Below the pieces are notes generated by a model that worked only from the letters and a program-made list of their open reading frames with translations, was not told the origin of the DNA and did no database searches. This document shows, one piece after another, positions 14,701-24,063 of a stretch of DNA of 64,000 bases. This DNA is from an uncultured Solobacterium sp. (lineage in GTDB: Bacteria > Bacillota_I > Bacilli_A > Erysipelotrichales > Erysipelotrichaceae): the NCBI GenBank assembly GCA_905194705.1, contig CAJJTI010000001.1:62001-126000 (forward strand), read 5' to 3'. Numbering within the stretch: position 1 is the first letter of the stretch; the number at the start of each line of letters is the position of its first letter. The translations under genes were made by a program, and so were the position numbers.

Positions 14701-16225
14701 TCCTCAAATTCAAGGAATTAAAATAGCATTACAGTATAATCAAGCAATGTATGGACAAGAAGCAGAAAACTTACTTGAATTTCTTGATAAGTATCTAACA
14801 GTTAATATCTATAATAAACCTATTATGGATAAAGGTTTACAACCTGTTTATAAAACTTTAGCTGCAATTAAGAAATTTACTACTGCTACTGCTTTAGGTC
14901 TTAACTTAAGATCTGGACTTCGAGAAATGATGCAAGGTATGTGAATTCATATTAGTAGAGCTATGACAAATGCTTATGGAAAAGATCAATTTTCTGGAAA
15001 GGATTTAGCTGAAGCTTGAGGAATTATCTTTAAAGATAGTCCAAAGCGTATTGCTACTTTAACAAAAGTTGAAGCTTTAAATGCAGACTTTGGTATGGCT
15101 AATATGGACGCCGACATAGTTCAAAAAGAACTCAGTCAATCTCGTAATGGTATTAAGAACTTTAATTCTGATATGTTATATGTTTGTAATAGAGCTCCTG
15201 ATGTATATCATAGAATGGGCTTATTAATTGCAAAAATGATTCATGATGGATGCTGAGAAGCATATAGTTTAAATTCAGATGATGAATTAGTATATGACTT
15301 TAAGAAGGATAAACGTTTTAATGTGTTTACTGCTGCAGGAGCTGATGTAAATTCTGAAGCTTATAAGAGACAAGAAGGATTATATGAAGCTTATAGACAG
15401 CAATTCAATCAAGAAGGATGAAATATTGAAAAAGGACAACCGTTACCTAGAGCCTATACTGTTAGAGAAGCAACAAGTATTAAGTCTTTTGCAGAACTTT
15501 GTTTTGGACACTATGATAAAAATACTCAGATGCTTGCTAAAAGTATGTTTATGGGAGCTATGATGTTACAATTCCGTACATTCCTTTCTGCTAAACTTGA
15601 ACAATGGATTCTTAAACCTGGAACTTATGATCAAGGTAAGTTTGTAGAAAAATTTGATGAAAATGGAGTTCGTTATGTAATGATTCAATCAACAGGAGAA
15701 AATGGGTTACCTACTACAAGAGTTGATCTTGAAACAAATGTAAAAGAAGGAGAAACAGCTACTCCTTATGTAGAATGGCAAGGAAGATTTATTGAAGGTA
15801 TTGCTTATTCTATGATTGATTTTCTAAAAGCTATAGGTAAAATGGATTATAATGAATTTAAAGCATTATGAGCTAATCCAACTAAAAAGGCTAATTTTTA
15901 TTTATTCTTAACTGATTTAATATTTATGAGTCTAATAATGTGGATGATATATGCAGTATTCCTTTCAGAAGAAAATAAAGAAGAATTAGGAGCATTAGGA
16001 CACTTAGGAGCTATGGCTTTATATACATCATTTCAAGATGGTCCAATTCAAAATATTGTTGCACAATTTGCAGGAGACTTAAATCCACCTGCATACTCTA
16101 TTATTAAGAATATTGTAAATCAAAGTACAGCTGTTATTACTGGAGATAAAAATCTCTGGGAAGGAGCTACAAGTACATTTGGATTTATGAGTGATCTTAA
16201 GTATATTGGAGATAAATTAGATTAA
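11789..16225 (+). CDS. Giant protein with PD-(D/E)XK-like domain and C-terminal membrane segment
   Basis: A 1478-aa frame with TGA = Trp throughout (for example 12224, 12557, 13043, 13766, 14942, 15869); start ATG 11789 is coupled to the polymerase stop. At about residues 229-252, GRIDLL followed by IRDFKVSRK fits a PD-(D/E)XK nuclease fold (D...DxK). A hydrophobic stretch near the C terminus, about 15900-15965 (LTDLIFMSLIMWMIYAVFL), is a good membrane segment. Third gene of the giant virion-type block, followed at once by the convergent terminators. A role with the polymerase in genome ejection or early infection is inferred from position only. Confidence 0.82.
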
Positions 16226-16231
16226 AAAAAT

Positions 16232-16259
16232 AACCTCTATCCGCATAAGCAGATAGAGG
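16232..16259. terminator. Hairpin between convergent gene blocks (first)
   Basis: CCTCTATC (16234-16241) pairs with GATAGAGG (16252-16259) around a 10-nt loop, directly after the stop of the last + strand gene and preceded by an A-run (T-run on the - strand). It can terminate - strand transcripts arriving from the right. Confidence 0.7.
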
Positions 16260-16265
16260 CAAAAG

Positions 16266-16303
16266 AAATCCCCTTACTCGCAATTAAGCAAGTAAGGGGA
16301 TTT
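16266..16303. terminator. Hairpin between convergent gene blocks (second)
   Basis: A 13-bp perfect stem, AAATCCCCTTACT (16266-16278) with AGTAAGGGGATTT (16291-16303), followed by TTTTTC on the + strand and by A/T on the other side. It is a strong intrinsic terminator for the giant-gene transcript and possibly bidirectional. Confidence 0.85.
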
Positions 16304-16329
16304 TTCATAGAAGTAAAACAATTTATTTT

Positions 16330-16638
16330 TTAAAGATCAACACCTGGTAATATTATATTTTCGCTCTTAGAATAATCAATAAATATATGCCAAACAAAGA
16401 GTCCGTTTTCAGTTATACATGAACCAACATATAATTTATTACTAGCATCAAAAGCTTGACCAGTACCAATTATATAAACATCAACCTCTATTGTTGATTT
16501 ATCATCTGTATCTATTATAGCTCAAATTGTAGGTGTATTTCTTTGGCTATCAACATATAAAATTTCTGCACTACTAGGTAACTTAATCGTTTGAGGATAA
16601 GTAAAATCTAGAGGATATTTATATATAATTTTATTCAT
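16330..16638 (-). CDS. Small phage protein, DUF7352-like
   Basis: 102 aa with one in-frame TGA (PTIWAI). It starts MNKIIYKYPL and contains QTIKLPSSAEIL and VYIIGTGQAFD, resembling the small DUF7352-type phage proteins (KYPL...QTI.LP...GTG). The function of that family is unknown. The start overlaps the upstream stop as TAATG. It is the last gene of the leftward block, just before the terminators. Confidence 0.75.
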
Positions 16639-16802
16639 TATTTCTTAGCTTTTTTACCGCCATTACAAATGGTACAAGTAGAAGTACCTGATTTCTCTCC
16701 AATATTAAAAACACGAATAAATTTTCCGTATTTTTCATCTTGAAACTCATGTGTAATTTTATTATCTGCGCAGTTTTTACAAAACTTAATTTCAGTAGCC
16801 AT
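16638..16802 (-). CDS. Small zinc-ribbon protein
   Basis: 54 aa with two CxxC pairs, CKNC (residues 8-11) and CTIC (about 43-46), and a Lys-rich C terminus, consistent with a small zinc-binding ribbon. Its ATG lies within the end of the dNMP kinase gene and its TAA overlaps the next ATG by one base, so it is probably translated by coupling. Function unknown. Confidence 0.75.
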   Translation of the reverse strand: MATEIKFCKNCADNKITHEFQDEKYGKFIRVFNIGEKSGTSTCTICNGGKKAKK

Positions 16803-17511
16803 ATACAATATTTTTACATTTATTAAATAATTCTTTTAATGTACCATTATTTACTAACGATATATCAAATTTATGTTTTTTATAAAGAGTATCTAGTTCT
16901 CTTTCTGAAGAATGTAAACCTATACTACAACCTTTTCTTGTTACATGAATAATAAAGGTATTGTATTCTTTTACTACTTCATTTTCAATTGCAAATCTTT
17001 GATCTGCAATTACAATATTACTTTTATTTCCACTTTGAAGTGTTGAATATATTCATAATTTATCTCCAAAATATTTACGCATTATATCTGTACCAAAATA
17101 TTGTAATATTTGTCTAATAGATAAATTATATTCTATAGCTAAATTTCTATTTTCTTTTTTTAATTCTCTAGCAAATACTTTATCTGTAGGTTCGTTTCCA
17201 AAAGTTTTTACTCTACTATCGTAAAGTAAAAACTTCTGAAAATCAAAATGATAATATTCTTTAAATTCTCTATCATCAAACTTACTCTTATCTACATTCA
17301 TCATAATAGATAACATTTCCTTTAGTTTATCTGCATAATGTACTATCTTTCAACGCTTTGAAATCATAAACGGTACAGGAGTAAAATTTAATGCAGAAGC
17401 AATATTATAAGAATGTAAACAAGTTGGAGTATTTAATAAATAGTTTAGATATTTAGCAACTTCATCTTTTCCACTTCCTTTAAAACCTTGAATAGCTATT
17501 ATATTTTTCAC
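16786..17511 (-). CDS. Deoxynucleoside monophosphate kinase-like protein
   Basis: 241 aa from GTG 17511 (directly after the upstream TAA; no ATG fits), with TGA = Trp at three places including SKRWKIV and DKLWIYS. The N terminus holds a P-loop, GFKGSGKDEVAKYL (about residues 8-21), followed by an Asp/Arg-rich helical lid region and VIADQRF. GxxGSGKD is typical of phage T4 gp1-type dNMP kinases, which phosphorylate dNMPs to dNDPs. This fits the other nucleotide-metabolism genes here. A different P-loop nucleotide kinase is possible. Confidence 0.75.
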
Positions 17512-18711
17512 TTATTCTAATGTAAAATCGAAGTTCATAGGTATAGCATCAAGTTGCGACTTATGTTCAGCCCATTTCTTTTCAAAACTTTTCTTGAGTT
17601 TGTCTATAACTATCTTTCTAGCCTTTTCTTTATCTGCATCATTTGTACTACTTTTATAAAGTTTATTTATAATATTATCAGTAATGCCACTATAAACCTC
17701 TCTTTCAGAAATTCCTAATGTATTTAAAATTTGTTGAAATCCTACACTTTTAAAAGCAGAATTACTTGTAATAGTATTCCAGTTACTCATAAGTAGAATA
17801 CCTACAGAACAAGCTGAATCTGGAATATTATATCCAGAGAGTAATTTAATACCCATACCTACAACAGTAGGATCTTGAGAACCTAACATTCCAGATAAAG
17901 ATTTAAGATCGTCCTCTGTAAGATTAGATAAATTATTACTTACAAATTTATCTAATTCTGTATCATATATTACTTTCATATAATTATTTAAAATATTATT
18001 AACTTGCTCATACTCTGAATTATCTGTAAAGAAACAGCATTTACCTGAATAAAATAATGTACAGTCTGCAGGAATAATTCCCTCAGCCATTACTGCTGAA
18101 GCAAACTGTTCAAGAGGATCTGAAGAGCTAGTATTTATCGCTTTATTAATAAAGTTGTTTAAGTCTTTAGTAGAACTACTTTGATAACAAGCTCCAGGTT
18201 TATGATCAATTAGATAATAAGTATCTTCTGATGGAGAATAATATAATTTAATGTTTTTATCCCTTGGAGCACCTCCTGAACTATATTTAGGCGTATATAC
18301 ACTATATTCTACTTTTGGCAATATACAAACATCTGCTTTTGCAGCAGTTAAACTACGTTTTATAGTGGTAGCTTCGCTTAGTTTAAATCGAGGATATTTA
18401 GATTTAGGATCAAAATATACTCTTTTCACTCCAGCTAAACTTGTTAAAGTTTTAGAAGAAATGATAGTTTCTATACTATCACTATCTCCTAAATACATAC
18501 CAAATACTTTTTCTGCACAAAAAGGACTAGTATAATAGCAATCGTCTCCAATATGTTTTTTACTCCCATTAACATCATAAACAACAATCATATCTGCAAG
18601 GCAAGTGTTACTTATGTTGTTATAACAGTAACCATTATTACTATTTCCTTGTCTTCTATAATAGTCGCAAACAACTATTCTTAATTTTGTATTACTTAAA
18701 TTAAATAACAT
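17512..18711 (-). CDS. Uncharacterised 399-aa protein downstream of MoxR-VWA pair A
   Basis: One uninterrupted frame without TGA. The N-terminal third is Cys-rich (CDYY, CYNN, TCLAD, DDCYY, PFCAEK), suggesting possible metal binding; the middle has short repeats rich in Ser and Thr; the C terminus is a helical, Lys-rich segment. I do not recognise the family. It starts one base after the MoxR ATPase stop and could be a third partner of the ATPase-VWA pair; that is only positional inference. Confidence 0.7.
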   Translation of the reverse strand: MLFNLSNTKLRIVVCDYYRRQGNSNNGYCYNNISNTCLADMIVVYDVNGSKKHIGDDCYYTSPFCAEKVFGMYLGDSDSIETIISSKTLTSLAGVKRVYFDPKSKYPRFKLSEATTIKRSLTAAKADVCILPKVEYSVYTPKYSSGGAPRDKNIKLYYSPSEDTYYLIDHKPGACYQSSSTKDLNNFINKAINTSSSDPLEQFASAVMAEGIIPADCTLFYSGKCCFFTDNSEYEQVNNILNNYMKVIYDTELDKFVSNNLSNLTEDDLKSLSGMLGSQDPTVVGMGIKLLSGYNIPDSACSVGILLMSNWNTITSNSAFKSVGFQQILNTLGISEREVYSGITDNIINKLYKSSTNDADKEKARKIVIDKLKKSFEKKWAEHKSQLDAIPMNFDFTLE

Positions 18712-18712
18712 A

Positions 18713-19495
18713 TTATATTAACTTTCTAGCTACTTTAGGATTCAATAATAATTTATTACATCTTGTAGGATGATTTTTTTGGAGAGTTTTAATTAAACTG
18801 AAAATCAAATCCTCAGAAAATAACATCTTATCATGCTCAATAATTTTAAGAATTCTATCAACAGCTACTTCTGTTTTACTACCTTTTGTATCAAAATATA
18901 GATTTACAAAATTACAGAATCGAGTTGTTAAAACTGCAGCAATATCTGCACGATAGTTAGTACCATCATATACTTGTTTTGCTAATTCTCCTTTAACATA
19001 ATCCCAATCTTTATTTAACATTGTATCTGGGTCCATTAATTTATCTAACTTATTAGCAATAAATGTAGTAAATAAGTTTCCAATAACGTTTTCTTTAGAA
19101 GTAAAACAACCTTGAGCAATATTAAGAATTAAACCTAAAGTATTAGTATCTGACCAATCTTTAAAACCTGAAATAGTATTTGCAAAGGTTACTAAACTTC
19201 GAGGATTAACTTTTTGTACTCCTCCCTCCTTGTTCATAATCTCAGGATAAGATAATACGAAATTGATAAAACGACCATCAATACCCTCTTTCTCAGCCCA
19301 ACGAGCCCATACATCTTTATCAAAACCTAATTCGAAACTAATATATCGAGTCTTTTGGGCATTATCCATAGAATTAACATTATAATCACCATTATCAGGA
19401 TTTGATGTTAATATAATTGTACAATTAGGAGGAAGACTCCATGAAATATATTCTCCTCGGTCAATAAGCTCCATGGTAGCTTGTATAAATCTAGG
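18713..19495 (-). CDS. MoxR-type AAA+ ATPase (pair A), exon 2
   Basis: The 3' exon of the ATPase whose 5' exon is 20543-21037; the spliced protein is 425 aa. It begins PRFIQATMELIDRG, which continues the Walker B sequence DDFNRAD of exon 1 exactly as in MoxR/CbbQ-type ATPases (DE.nRa...). It carries sensor 1 in TSNPDNGDYN and then the arginine-finger region RYISFEL. The stop is followed two bases later by the start of the 399-aa gene. Confidence 0.85.
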   Translation of the reverse strand, partial: PRFIQATMELIDRGEYISWSLPPNCTIILTSNPDNGDYNVNSMDNAQKTRYISFELGFDKDVWARWAEKEGIDGRFINFVLSYPEIMNKEGGVQKVNPRSLVTFANTISGFKDWSDTNTLGLILNIAQGCFTSKENVIGNLFTTFIANKLDKLMDPDTMLNKDWDYVKGELAKQVYDGTNYRADIAAVLTTRFCNFVNLYFDTKGSKTEVAVDRILKIIEHDKMLFSEDLIFSLIKTLQKNHPTRCNKLLLNPKVARKLI

Positions 19496-19731
19496 CATTA
19501 TTGTTATCGTATAGGCTCTTTATCCTATACTTCTACGTCTTTTCTTAGGTTATAACGTAGTTCAGACTATATCTTCACTATATAAATAGTGTAGCGCACT
19601 CGTGGTACTTTACCATCCATTCCTGGACTCCATGTACTAGTCGTTGAACTTTCTAATTATTACTAATTAGCTTAGCTGCTGATTGACCTCCTCAGGCTTT
19701 TCCAGCAATTCACGCTATTTTATGCGGACCT

Positions 19732-20475
19732 CTAGATTTTATACTTTCATTTATATCCTCCTGCAGTAAGATTTTTTCTTATAGCGCGAGATATATTACA
19801 AATTTTTAGTTCTTTTTCAGCATCTGTTTTAGAATCTCACTCTTTAATAAAAACATTATCAAGTGAATATTGAATAACAGGTATTTTCTTATATTTCTTT
19901 TTTAGTTTAGAAAGATTTTCTTTTAATTCAAATGATCATCTATATCCACCAGCAGTATAACTACGATTATTACATACACTACATATTGCAGTAGTATCTT
20001 GGTTAGTAGATATAGCTGCATCTGTTATCGATTTATAACTTTGAAGATATTTTCCTTCTAAACTATACTGATATACCATTTTTATATTAACTGGAGAATG
20101 TGTCTCATAATATTTCTTTTTAGAGATACTTATTCTATGTTTATATTCTTTATCTCTAATGATATTCTCAGGGTCTAAAATATGATTTATATAAGGTTTA
20201 ATACTATTTATATAGTATTTTTCTCTACTAATTCTATTTTCCTCAAGACAAGTTTCTATAACTTCAAAATAAATATTATCAATGCCATACTTGTTATACA
20301 AATTTTGCATAGTATGATTGTGATGTTTATTTTGTTTTAAAGTAATTAGATGTTGTCTTAATCTATGCTGAATATTTTTTGAACTTCCTATATATTCTTT
20401 ATCGTGGATCTTTATTTTATAAATTCCACAAACTTTTTTATAAACTTTAATCTTTTGTAATGTTAGTTTTTCCAT
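19732..20475 (-). CDS. Intron-encoded GIY-YIG homing endonuclease with NUMOD1 repeats
   Basis: 247 aa when TGA = Trp is applied (a stop would otherwise fall after AGGYR). The N-terminal GIY-YIG domain reads CGIYKIKIHDKEYIGSS, with Arg in RLRQHL and Glu in YFEVIE. Two NUMOD1-like DNA-binding repeats follow (VYQYSLEGKYLQSYKSI...AGGYRW and VIQYSLDNVF...AGGYKW). It ends at TAG 19732, just 5' of the intron core. The expected role is to cut an intronless allele and spread the intron. Confidence 0.88.
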
Positions 20476-20491
20476 ATTTTTAAATTTATAT

Positions 20492-20522
20492 CAAAGATAC
20501 TAAATTTATTCAGGGAAACAAA
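20492..20522 (-). promoter_or_regulatory. Bacteroides-type promoter for the intronic GIY-YIG gene
   Basis: On the - strand TTTG, 19 nt, TATCTTTG, matching the Bacteroides primary sigma consensus (TTTG-N19..21-TAnnTTTG). It lies about 17 nt before the endonuclease ATG and inside the intron, so the endonuclease may be transcribed independently of the MoxR gene. Confidence 0.75.
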
Positions 20523-20542
20523 ACTTTACAATATATTTTTTA

Positions 20543-21037
20543 ATCCGCACGATTAAAGTCATCAAGAATTAAAATTGTGCCATTTTCATTTCGAGAAGTA
20601 GGAACCCATGCAGGAAGAGCGTATCCCATTCGAGATATATTATCTTTAATTCTATAACCCTCTGCAATATAAGAATCTAGTACATCTGCAGATACCCAAA
20701 GACATTCCTCATCCTTAATTACTATTTCATTTTCTACAACAGGCATTCCATCATCATCAAGTCTAGGACGCTCTGTACAAACATAATACTCTTTAATTGG
20801 AAAACCAATAAGATCACCTAATTCCTCTAACTGAGAAAGATTAAGTTTAATACAGTCCATTCCTCTTTCTTGAGCTAACTGAATGATAGCAGAAGTTTTA
20901 CCTAAACCAGATTCACCTACTACTTCAATTGCAGTAGTCTTTTTATGCTCATTATATAATCGTTTATTATTATCAATAATATAACTAGCTAATGTTTTTA
21001 ATTCTTCAATATTAATTGTATTTATATTTTTCTTCAT
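20543..21037 (-). CDS. MoxR-type AAA+ ATPase (pair A), exon 1
   Basis: The 5' exon, 165 codons. Walker A is GESGLGKTSA (about residues 27-36) and Walker B begins ILILDDFNRAD at the 3' end, where the group I intron interrupts. ATG 21037 lies 4 nt after the stop of the VWA gene, a typical MoxR-VWA pair. MoxR ATPases work with VWA-domain partners as chaperone-like or metal-insertion machines; the substrate here is unknown. Confidence 0.86.
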
Positions 21038-21040
21038 ATT

Positions 21041-22234
21041 TTATGGTATAAAAATAGTATGTCCTGGATATTTTTGGGTTTTATGCCCATTACTTGTAAT
21101 AACCCACATCATTTGTCGCATAGGTTTGAATGTGTCTAATGGAGCATAACCGTCAGTAAAAAATACTAAGGTAGTATATTTATTTAGATTAGCGTTATAA
21201 TAATCTATTACAGGTTTAAAATCTGTACCTCCTCTACCTGTAATTTTTCCATCAAACTTTCCTTTATATTCATATATTTTATGAATATCGGCATCACATT
21301 CTACAATAGTTACCATAGACCCAGTTTTATATATGTGATAGATTTCACTAAAGAAATCTTGTAATTCTGAATCACTTACAGATCCAGATGTATCAATTCC
21401 AACAAGAATATGTTGTTTATGCTTTACTTTGATTCCAGCACTTCCAACAAATCTATTAGACTCTTTTCGAAGAGATTTTTTTGTATACGTTTTAAATGAA
21501 TTTCCTAATAATCTTCGGAAATACATTTTCCAATTAAATATAGGAGGATCTACTTTAAATAATGCATCAATTATTGATTGAAATTCTCTTGGAATGCTAC
21601 CTCTACTTTTAGTAGTAGCTGTAGCTGCTTCTTTTAATTGATGCTCAGTTTGATTTTGCATTAATTTTTTTCCTGCTTCATCAAGATTTTGATATTCTTT
21701 CCAAGACTTATGATCATCAGCTCCTCCACTAATTCCATCAAGACCTTGTATTGTGCCTCTATTCCCACTACCTGATCCTTTCTGTCCAGATTGAGAATTT
21801 TTTTGTGCATATTTTATTAGCTCTTCATAATAATATTTTGCACCTTTGTCCTTTTCTAAGTTTTTTACTAAATCAGGATATTTATCTTTTAGTTGATCCC
21901 ACATATTATCAGGAACATCTTTTATATATTGATCACAAACTAAATCGCAAGCAATATTGAATAGTTTGTGGTCACTAATTCGAAGTTCTGATTCAATAAA
22001 CATGTGGTTAAAACATATATGAATTAGCTCATGTTTTAATAAACCTAACTGCTGATTGTCAGTTAATTTATCTCAGTAATTAGGATTTATAACTAGTTTA
22101 GAATTTACTCCATTTCTAGAAACACAAGCTGTATCTACATATGTATCAGATATTTCTTTATTTAAATTAAGAAGAAAGAGCCCATAAAAGGGCTCTCTAA
22201 TCATTAATTCTTTACATGCTTTAATGAGTTGCAT
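21041..22234 (-). CDS. VWA-like metallopeptidase-fold protein (pair A)
   Basis: 397 aa with TGA = Trp (NPNYWDKL). The N-terminal part has KHELIHICFNH (HExxH, about residues 67-77) and the C-terminal part a VWA-like fold: LVGIDTSGSVSD (MIDAS DxSxS), RGGTDF and FFTDGY. This matches the DUF2201 layout, a putative metallopeptidase N-terminal region plus VWA-like domain. A Gly/Ser-rich linker lies at about residues 145-165. It is followed at once by MoxR ATPase A. A terminator-like hairpin lies inside the start of the gene (22177-22196). Confidence 0.83.
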
Positions 22235-22246
22235 ATCTTAAATTTT

Positions 22247-22474
22247 TTAATCTTCATGTGGAAATTTATCGATTTTTTGACATCTAATATTAGATAATAA
22301 ACAACCTAAAGCTTTAGCTTCATCATCGTATCCACTATATATAACTATACCTTCTTTATTTCATACAGTTACAGTATTTGTTTTAGAATTTCAATCTGCA
22401 TAAAGATGTCTAAAAGAATGTTCTTGTTCTTCATCTATATGATCATACTGTACTGTTTCTTTATAATGGCTCAT
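22247..22474 (-). CDS. Small acidic hypothetical protein
   Basis: 75 aa with two in-frame TGA codons (ADWNSK, VTVWNKEG), which supports that it is a real recoded gene. It lies between thyX exon 2 (stop 2 nt before its ATG) and the VWA gene. No recognisable domain; charged, no membrane segment. Confidence 0.7.
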
Positions 22475-22475
22475 T

Positions 22476-22901
22476 TTAAATATAATTTTTCTCCTTAAAC
22501 TGTATATACAGTTTATCTGCTAGTTCTGCTGCTTGAGGATGAGCTCCTATTGCTCCATATAATGGACTACGTAACTTAAAGAATCCTTTCCATTGTTCAA
22601 GAGTTCCAGTCATTACTAACTCTGTTTTGAGAGAATTTGGAAGTATAGAACGAGCTTGTTGAGGAACCCATCCTTCATTTAATAGTCTAAGATAACATTT
22701 TTCTGATTCTTCTAAAGAAGATAAGAAATTAAAATAGTTTGGAGACTTCTCAATATATCCAAAATCTTTATTTTGAATATCTGCTCCTACGCGATACCCA
22801 ATGCCATCATGCCAATAACTTTGTCCTTCTGGAATATTTGTCCAATAAGGAATAATAAAAGTAAGCTCACTTCCAAACTTATCTTTGCTATAATTACAGT
22901 A
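22476..22901 (-). CDS. thyX: Flavin-dependent thymidylate synthase ThyX, exon 2
   Basis: The 3' exon of thyX (exon 1 is 24064-24579), 141 codons plus stop. It starts YCNYSKDKFG right after the ThyX signature Arg of exon 1 and contains the conserved C-terminal ThyX sequence: EGWVPQQARSILPNSLKTEL (PQxAR...LP.s..T...) and FFKLR, followed by HPQAAELADKLY. Spliced length is 313 aa, at the upper end of the family's usual range. Confidence 0.92.
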   Translation of the reverse strand, partial: YCNYSKDKFGSELTFIIPYWTNIPEGQSYWHDGIGYRVGADIQNKDFGYIEKSPNYFNFLSSLEESEKCYLRLLNEGWVPQQARSILPNSLKTELVMTGTLEQWKGFFKLRSPLYGAIGAHPQAAELADKLYIQFKEKNYI

Positions 22902-22974
22902 CAATTAGTTAATGTTCAAGCTCTTTATCTTGAACTCTCTGAGTTTCCTCAGAGTATCGGACTATATCATCATC

Positions 22975-23142
22975 CTATAAAGGATGTCCAGCACTCGTGT
23001 TTGAATTATATTCTACACTAAAATACTCTAAGCCATCAAGAATTGTACTAATCTCTTTACAAGTTTTATTCCAATCTCTATTGGCTATATATTTGTCCCA
23101 AAATTCCTGCAATACAGGACATTCAAAAATTATTTTAGACAT
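22975..23142 (-). CDS. Possible 55-aa ORF inside the thyX intron core
   Basis: An ATG-to-TAG frame starting MSKIIFECPVLQEFW and ending NSNTSAGHPL, located in the peripheral region between the two P7 strands of the intron. Codon use is normal for the phage and it contains two TGG Trp codons. It begins 8 nt after the HNH stop. It overlaps structured intron RNA, so it may be a nested gene, a remnant of one, or chance. No family recognised. Confidence 0.35.
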   Translation of the reverse strand: MSKIIFECPVLQEFWDKYIANRDWNKTCKEISTILDGLEYFSVEYNSNTSAGHPL

Positions 23143-23149
23143 AGTTTCA

Positions 23150-23911
23150 TCAATTAGTCTCTGAACCTTCCAGAGTTGTTAACCTCTGGCTTGGCTGCTG
23201 ATTAGCATGATTTAATACTTTTCTACAAAACTCGTATAATTGTTCCATTGTCATAACATGTTTACTTAAGTTAGCTTGATAAGTTACCCATTGAACATTA
23301 CCTTCAATATACCCTTTAGAGGAGTCTATTCTATCAAGAGAAGCTTCTTCTATATTAGGGATATAATCCCCAGTAATAGCACAAATTTGTTTTTGTTCTT
23401 GAAATAGATTCCATAAGTATTCTATAGAAACCTCAAAAACATAAGCTCTCTTTTCAGCAGACCTCTTAAGCCTAGTATATTCAGTTTTAGTAAGTTCTCC
23501 AACTTCTCCATTTTTCTTTCTAATATTTTCCATATTCTCTTTATGAGCACATTTTTCACATTGAAAGTCCCTATCTTTATAAAGAAGTTCTATAGGTAAC
23601 TTATAGGTTTCAGTCCCACAATCACATCTAACTTTGTAATAAGCAGTAGAATTTTTGTATATTGGACCTTCTAGTATAGTCCAATGTTTGTATTTACTTC
23701 CTACTTTTAAAATTGTGGTATTTTTCCTTTTGGCACAGGATTTACAGCTAGAACTCCTTCCAGTTCTAAGGGCTGAGGCATTAACTTCTCCCATATAGCC
23801 ACATTTACACTGACATAATACATATCTACTTTTATTCTTTGATAGAACATTTATATTTGTTACAGTCCAATCTCCAAATTTATCACCTACGTTAATATCC
23901 ATTTTTCTCAT
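23150..23911 (-). CDS. Intron-encoded HNH homing endonuclease
   Basis: 253 aa. The N-terminal half has two repeats with zinc-ribbon cysteines (CQCKCGYMGE...SCKSCAKR and VRCDCG...QCEKCAHK) of a type common in phage endonucleases. The C-terminal half has CAITGDYIPN followed by SLDRIDSSKGYIEGNVQWV, the HNH/NUMOD-like metal-binding core. Its C-terminal codons overlap the intron core. An alternative start is the fourth codon (ATG 23902). It should promote thyX intron homing. Confidence 0.85.
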   Translation of the reverse strand: MRKMDINVGDKFGDWTVTNINVLSKNKSRYVLCQCKCGYMGEVNASALRTGRSSSCKSCAKRKNTTILKVGSKYKHWTILEGPIYKNSTAYYKVRCDCGTETYKLPIELLYKDRDFQCEKCAHKENMENIRKKNGEVGELTKTEYTRLKRSAEKRAYVFEVSIEYLWNLFQEQKQICAITGDYIPNIEEASLDRIDSSKGYIEGNVQWVTYQANLSKHVMTMEQLYEFCRKVLNHANQQPSQRLTTLEGSETN

Positions 23912-23941
23912 AGCTTAAAAATTTTATATTTATTACTGTAA

Positions 23942-23973
23942 CAAAGTTAATGATAAATTTGGATATATCCAAA
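23942..23973 (-). promoter_or_regulatory. Bacteroides-type promoter for the thyX-intron HNH gene
   Basis: On the - strand TTTG, 20 nt, TAACTTTG, about 30 nt before the HNH ATG. It fits the Bacteroides primary sigma consensus and lies within the intron. Confidence 0.75.
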
Positions 23974-24063
23974 CTTGTAGAAAAGTTTAATAAATTTTAG
24001 CCTTCCAGCAATTCACTGGGTTATGCATAAATAATTACTTATTTAAGCCGCCATTGTTTCTTG

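Larger units (their letters stand above)
19496..20542 (-). ncRNA. Group I intron with GIY-YIG gene, in MoxR gene A
   Basis: A 1047-nt insertion between Walker B residues. Exon 1 ends in T (GCG GAT) and the intron ends in G (AATG) immediately before CCT AGA. Core words on the - strand are AATCAGCAGCT, GTTCAACGACTA and GATATAGTCTG, the same set as in the RNA polymerase intron. Splicing keeps the frame (NRAD-PRFIQ). The 5' part holds the endonuclease gene and its promoter. Confidence 0.88.
22902..24063 (-). ncRNA. Group I intron with HNH gene, in thyX
   Basis: A 1162-nt insertion in the ThyX signature. Exon 1 ends CCCGT and the intron ends TTG before TAC TGT, giving STR-YCNYS on splicing (U before and G at the end of the intron, as expected). 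Core words on the - strand are AATCAGCAGCC, GGTTCAGAGACTAA and GATATAGTCCG. The last codons of the HNH gene run into the core, and a 55-codon ORF lies between the two P7 strands. Confidence 0.88.
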
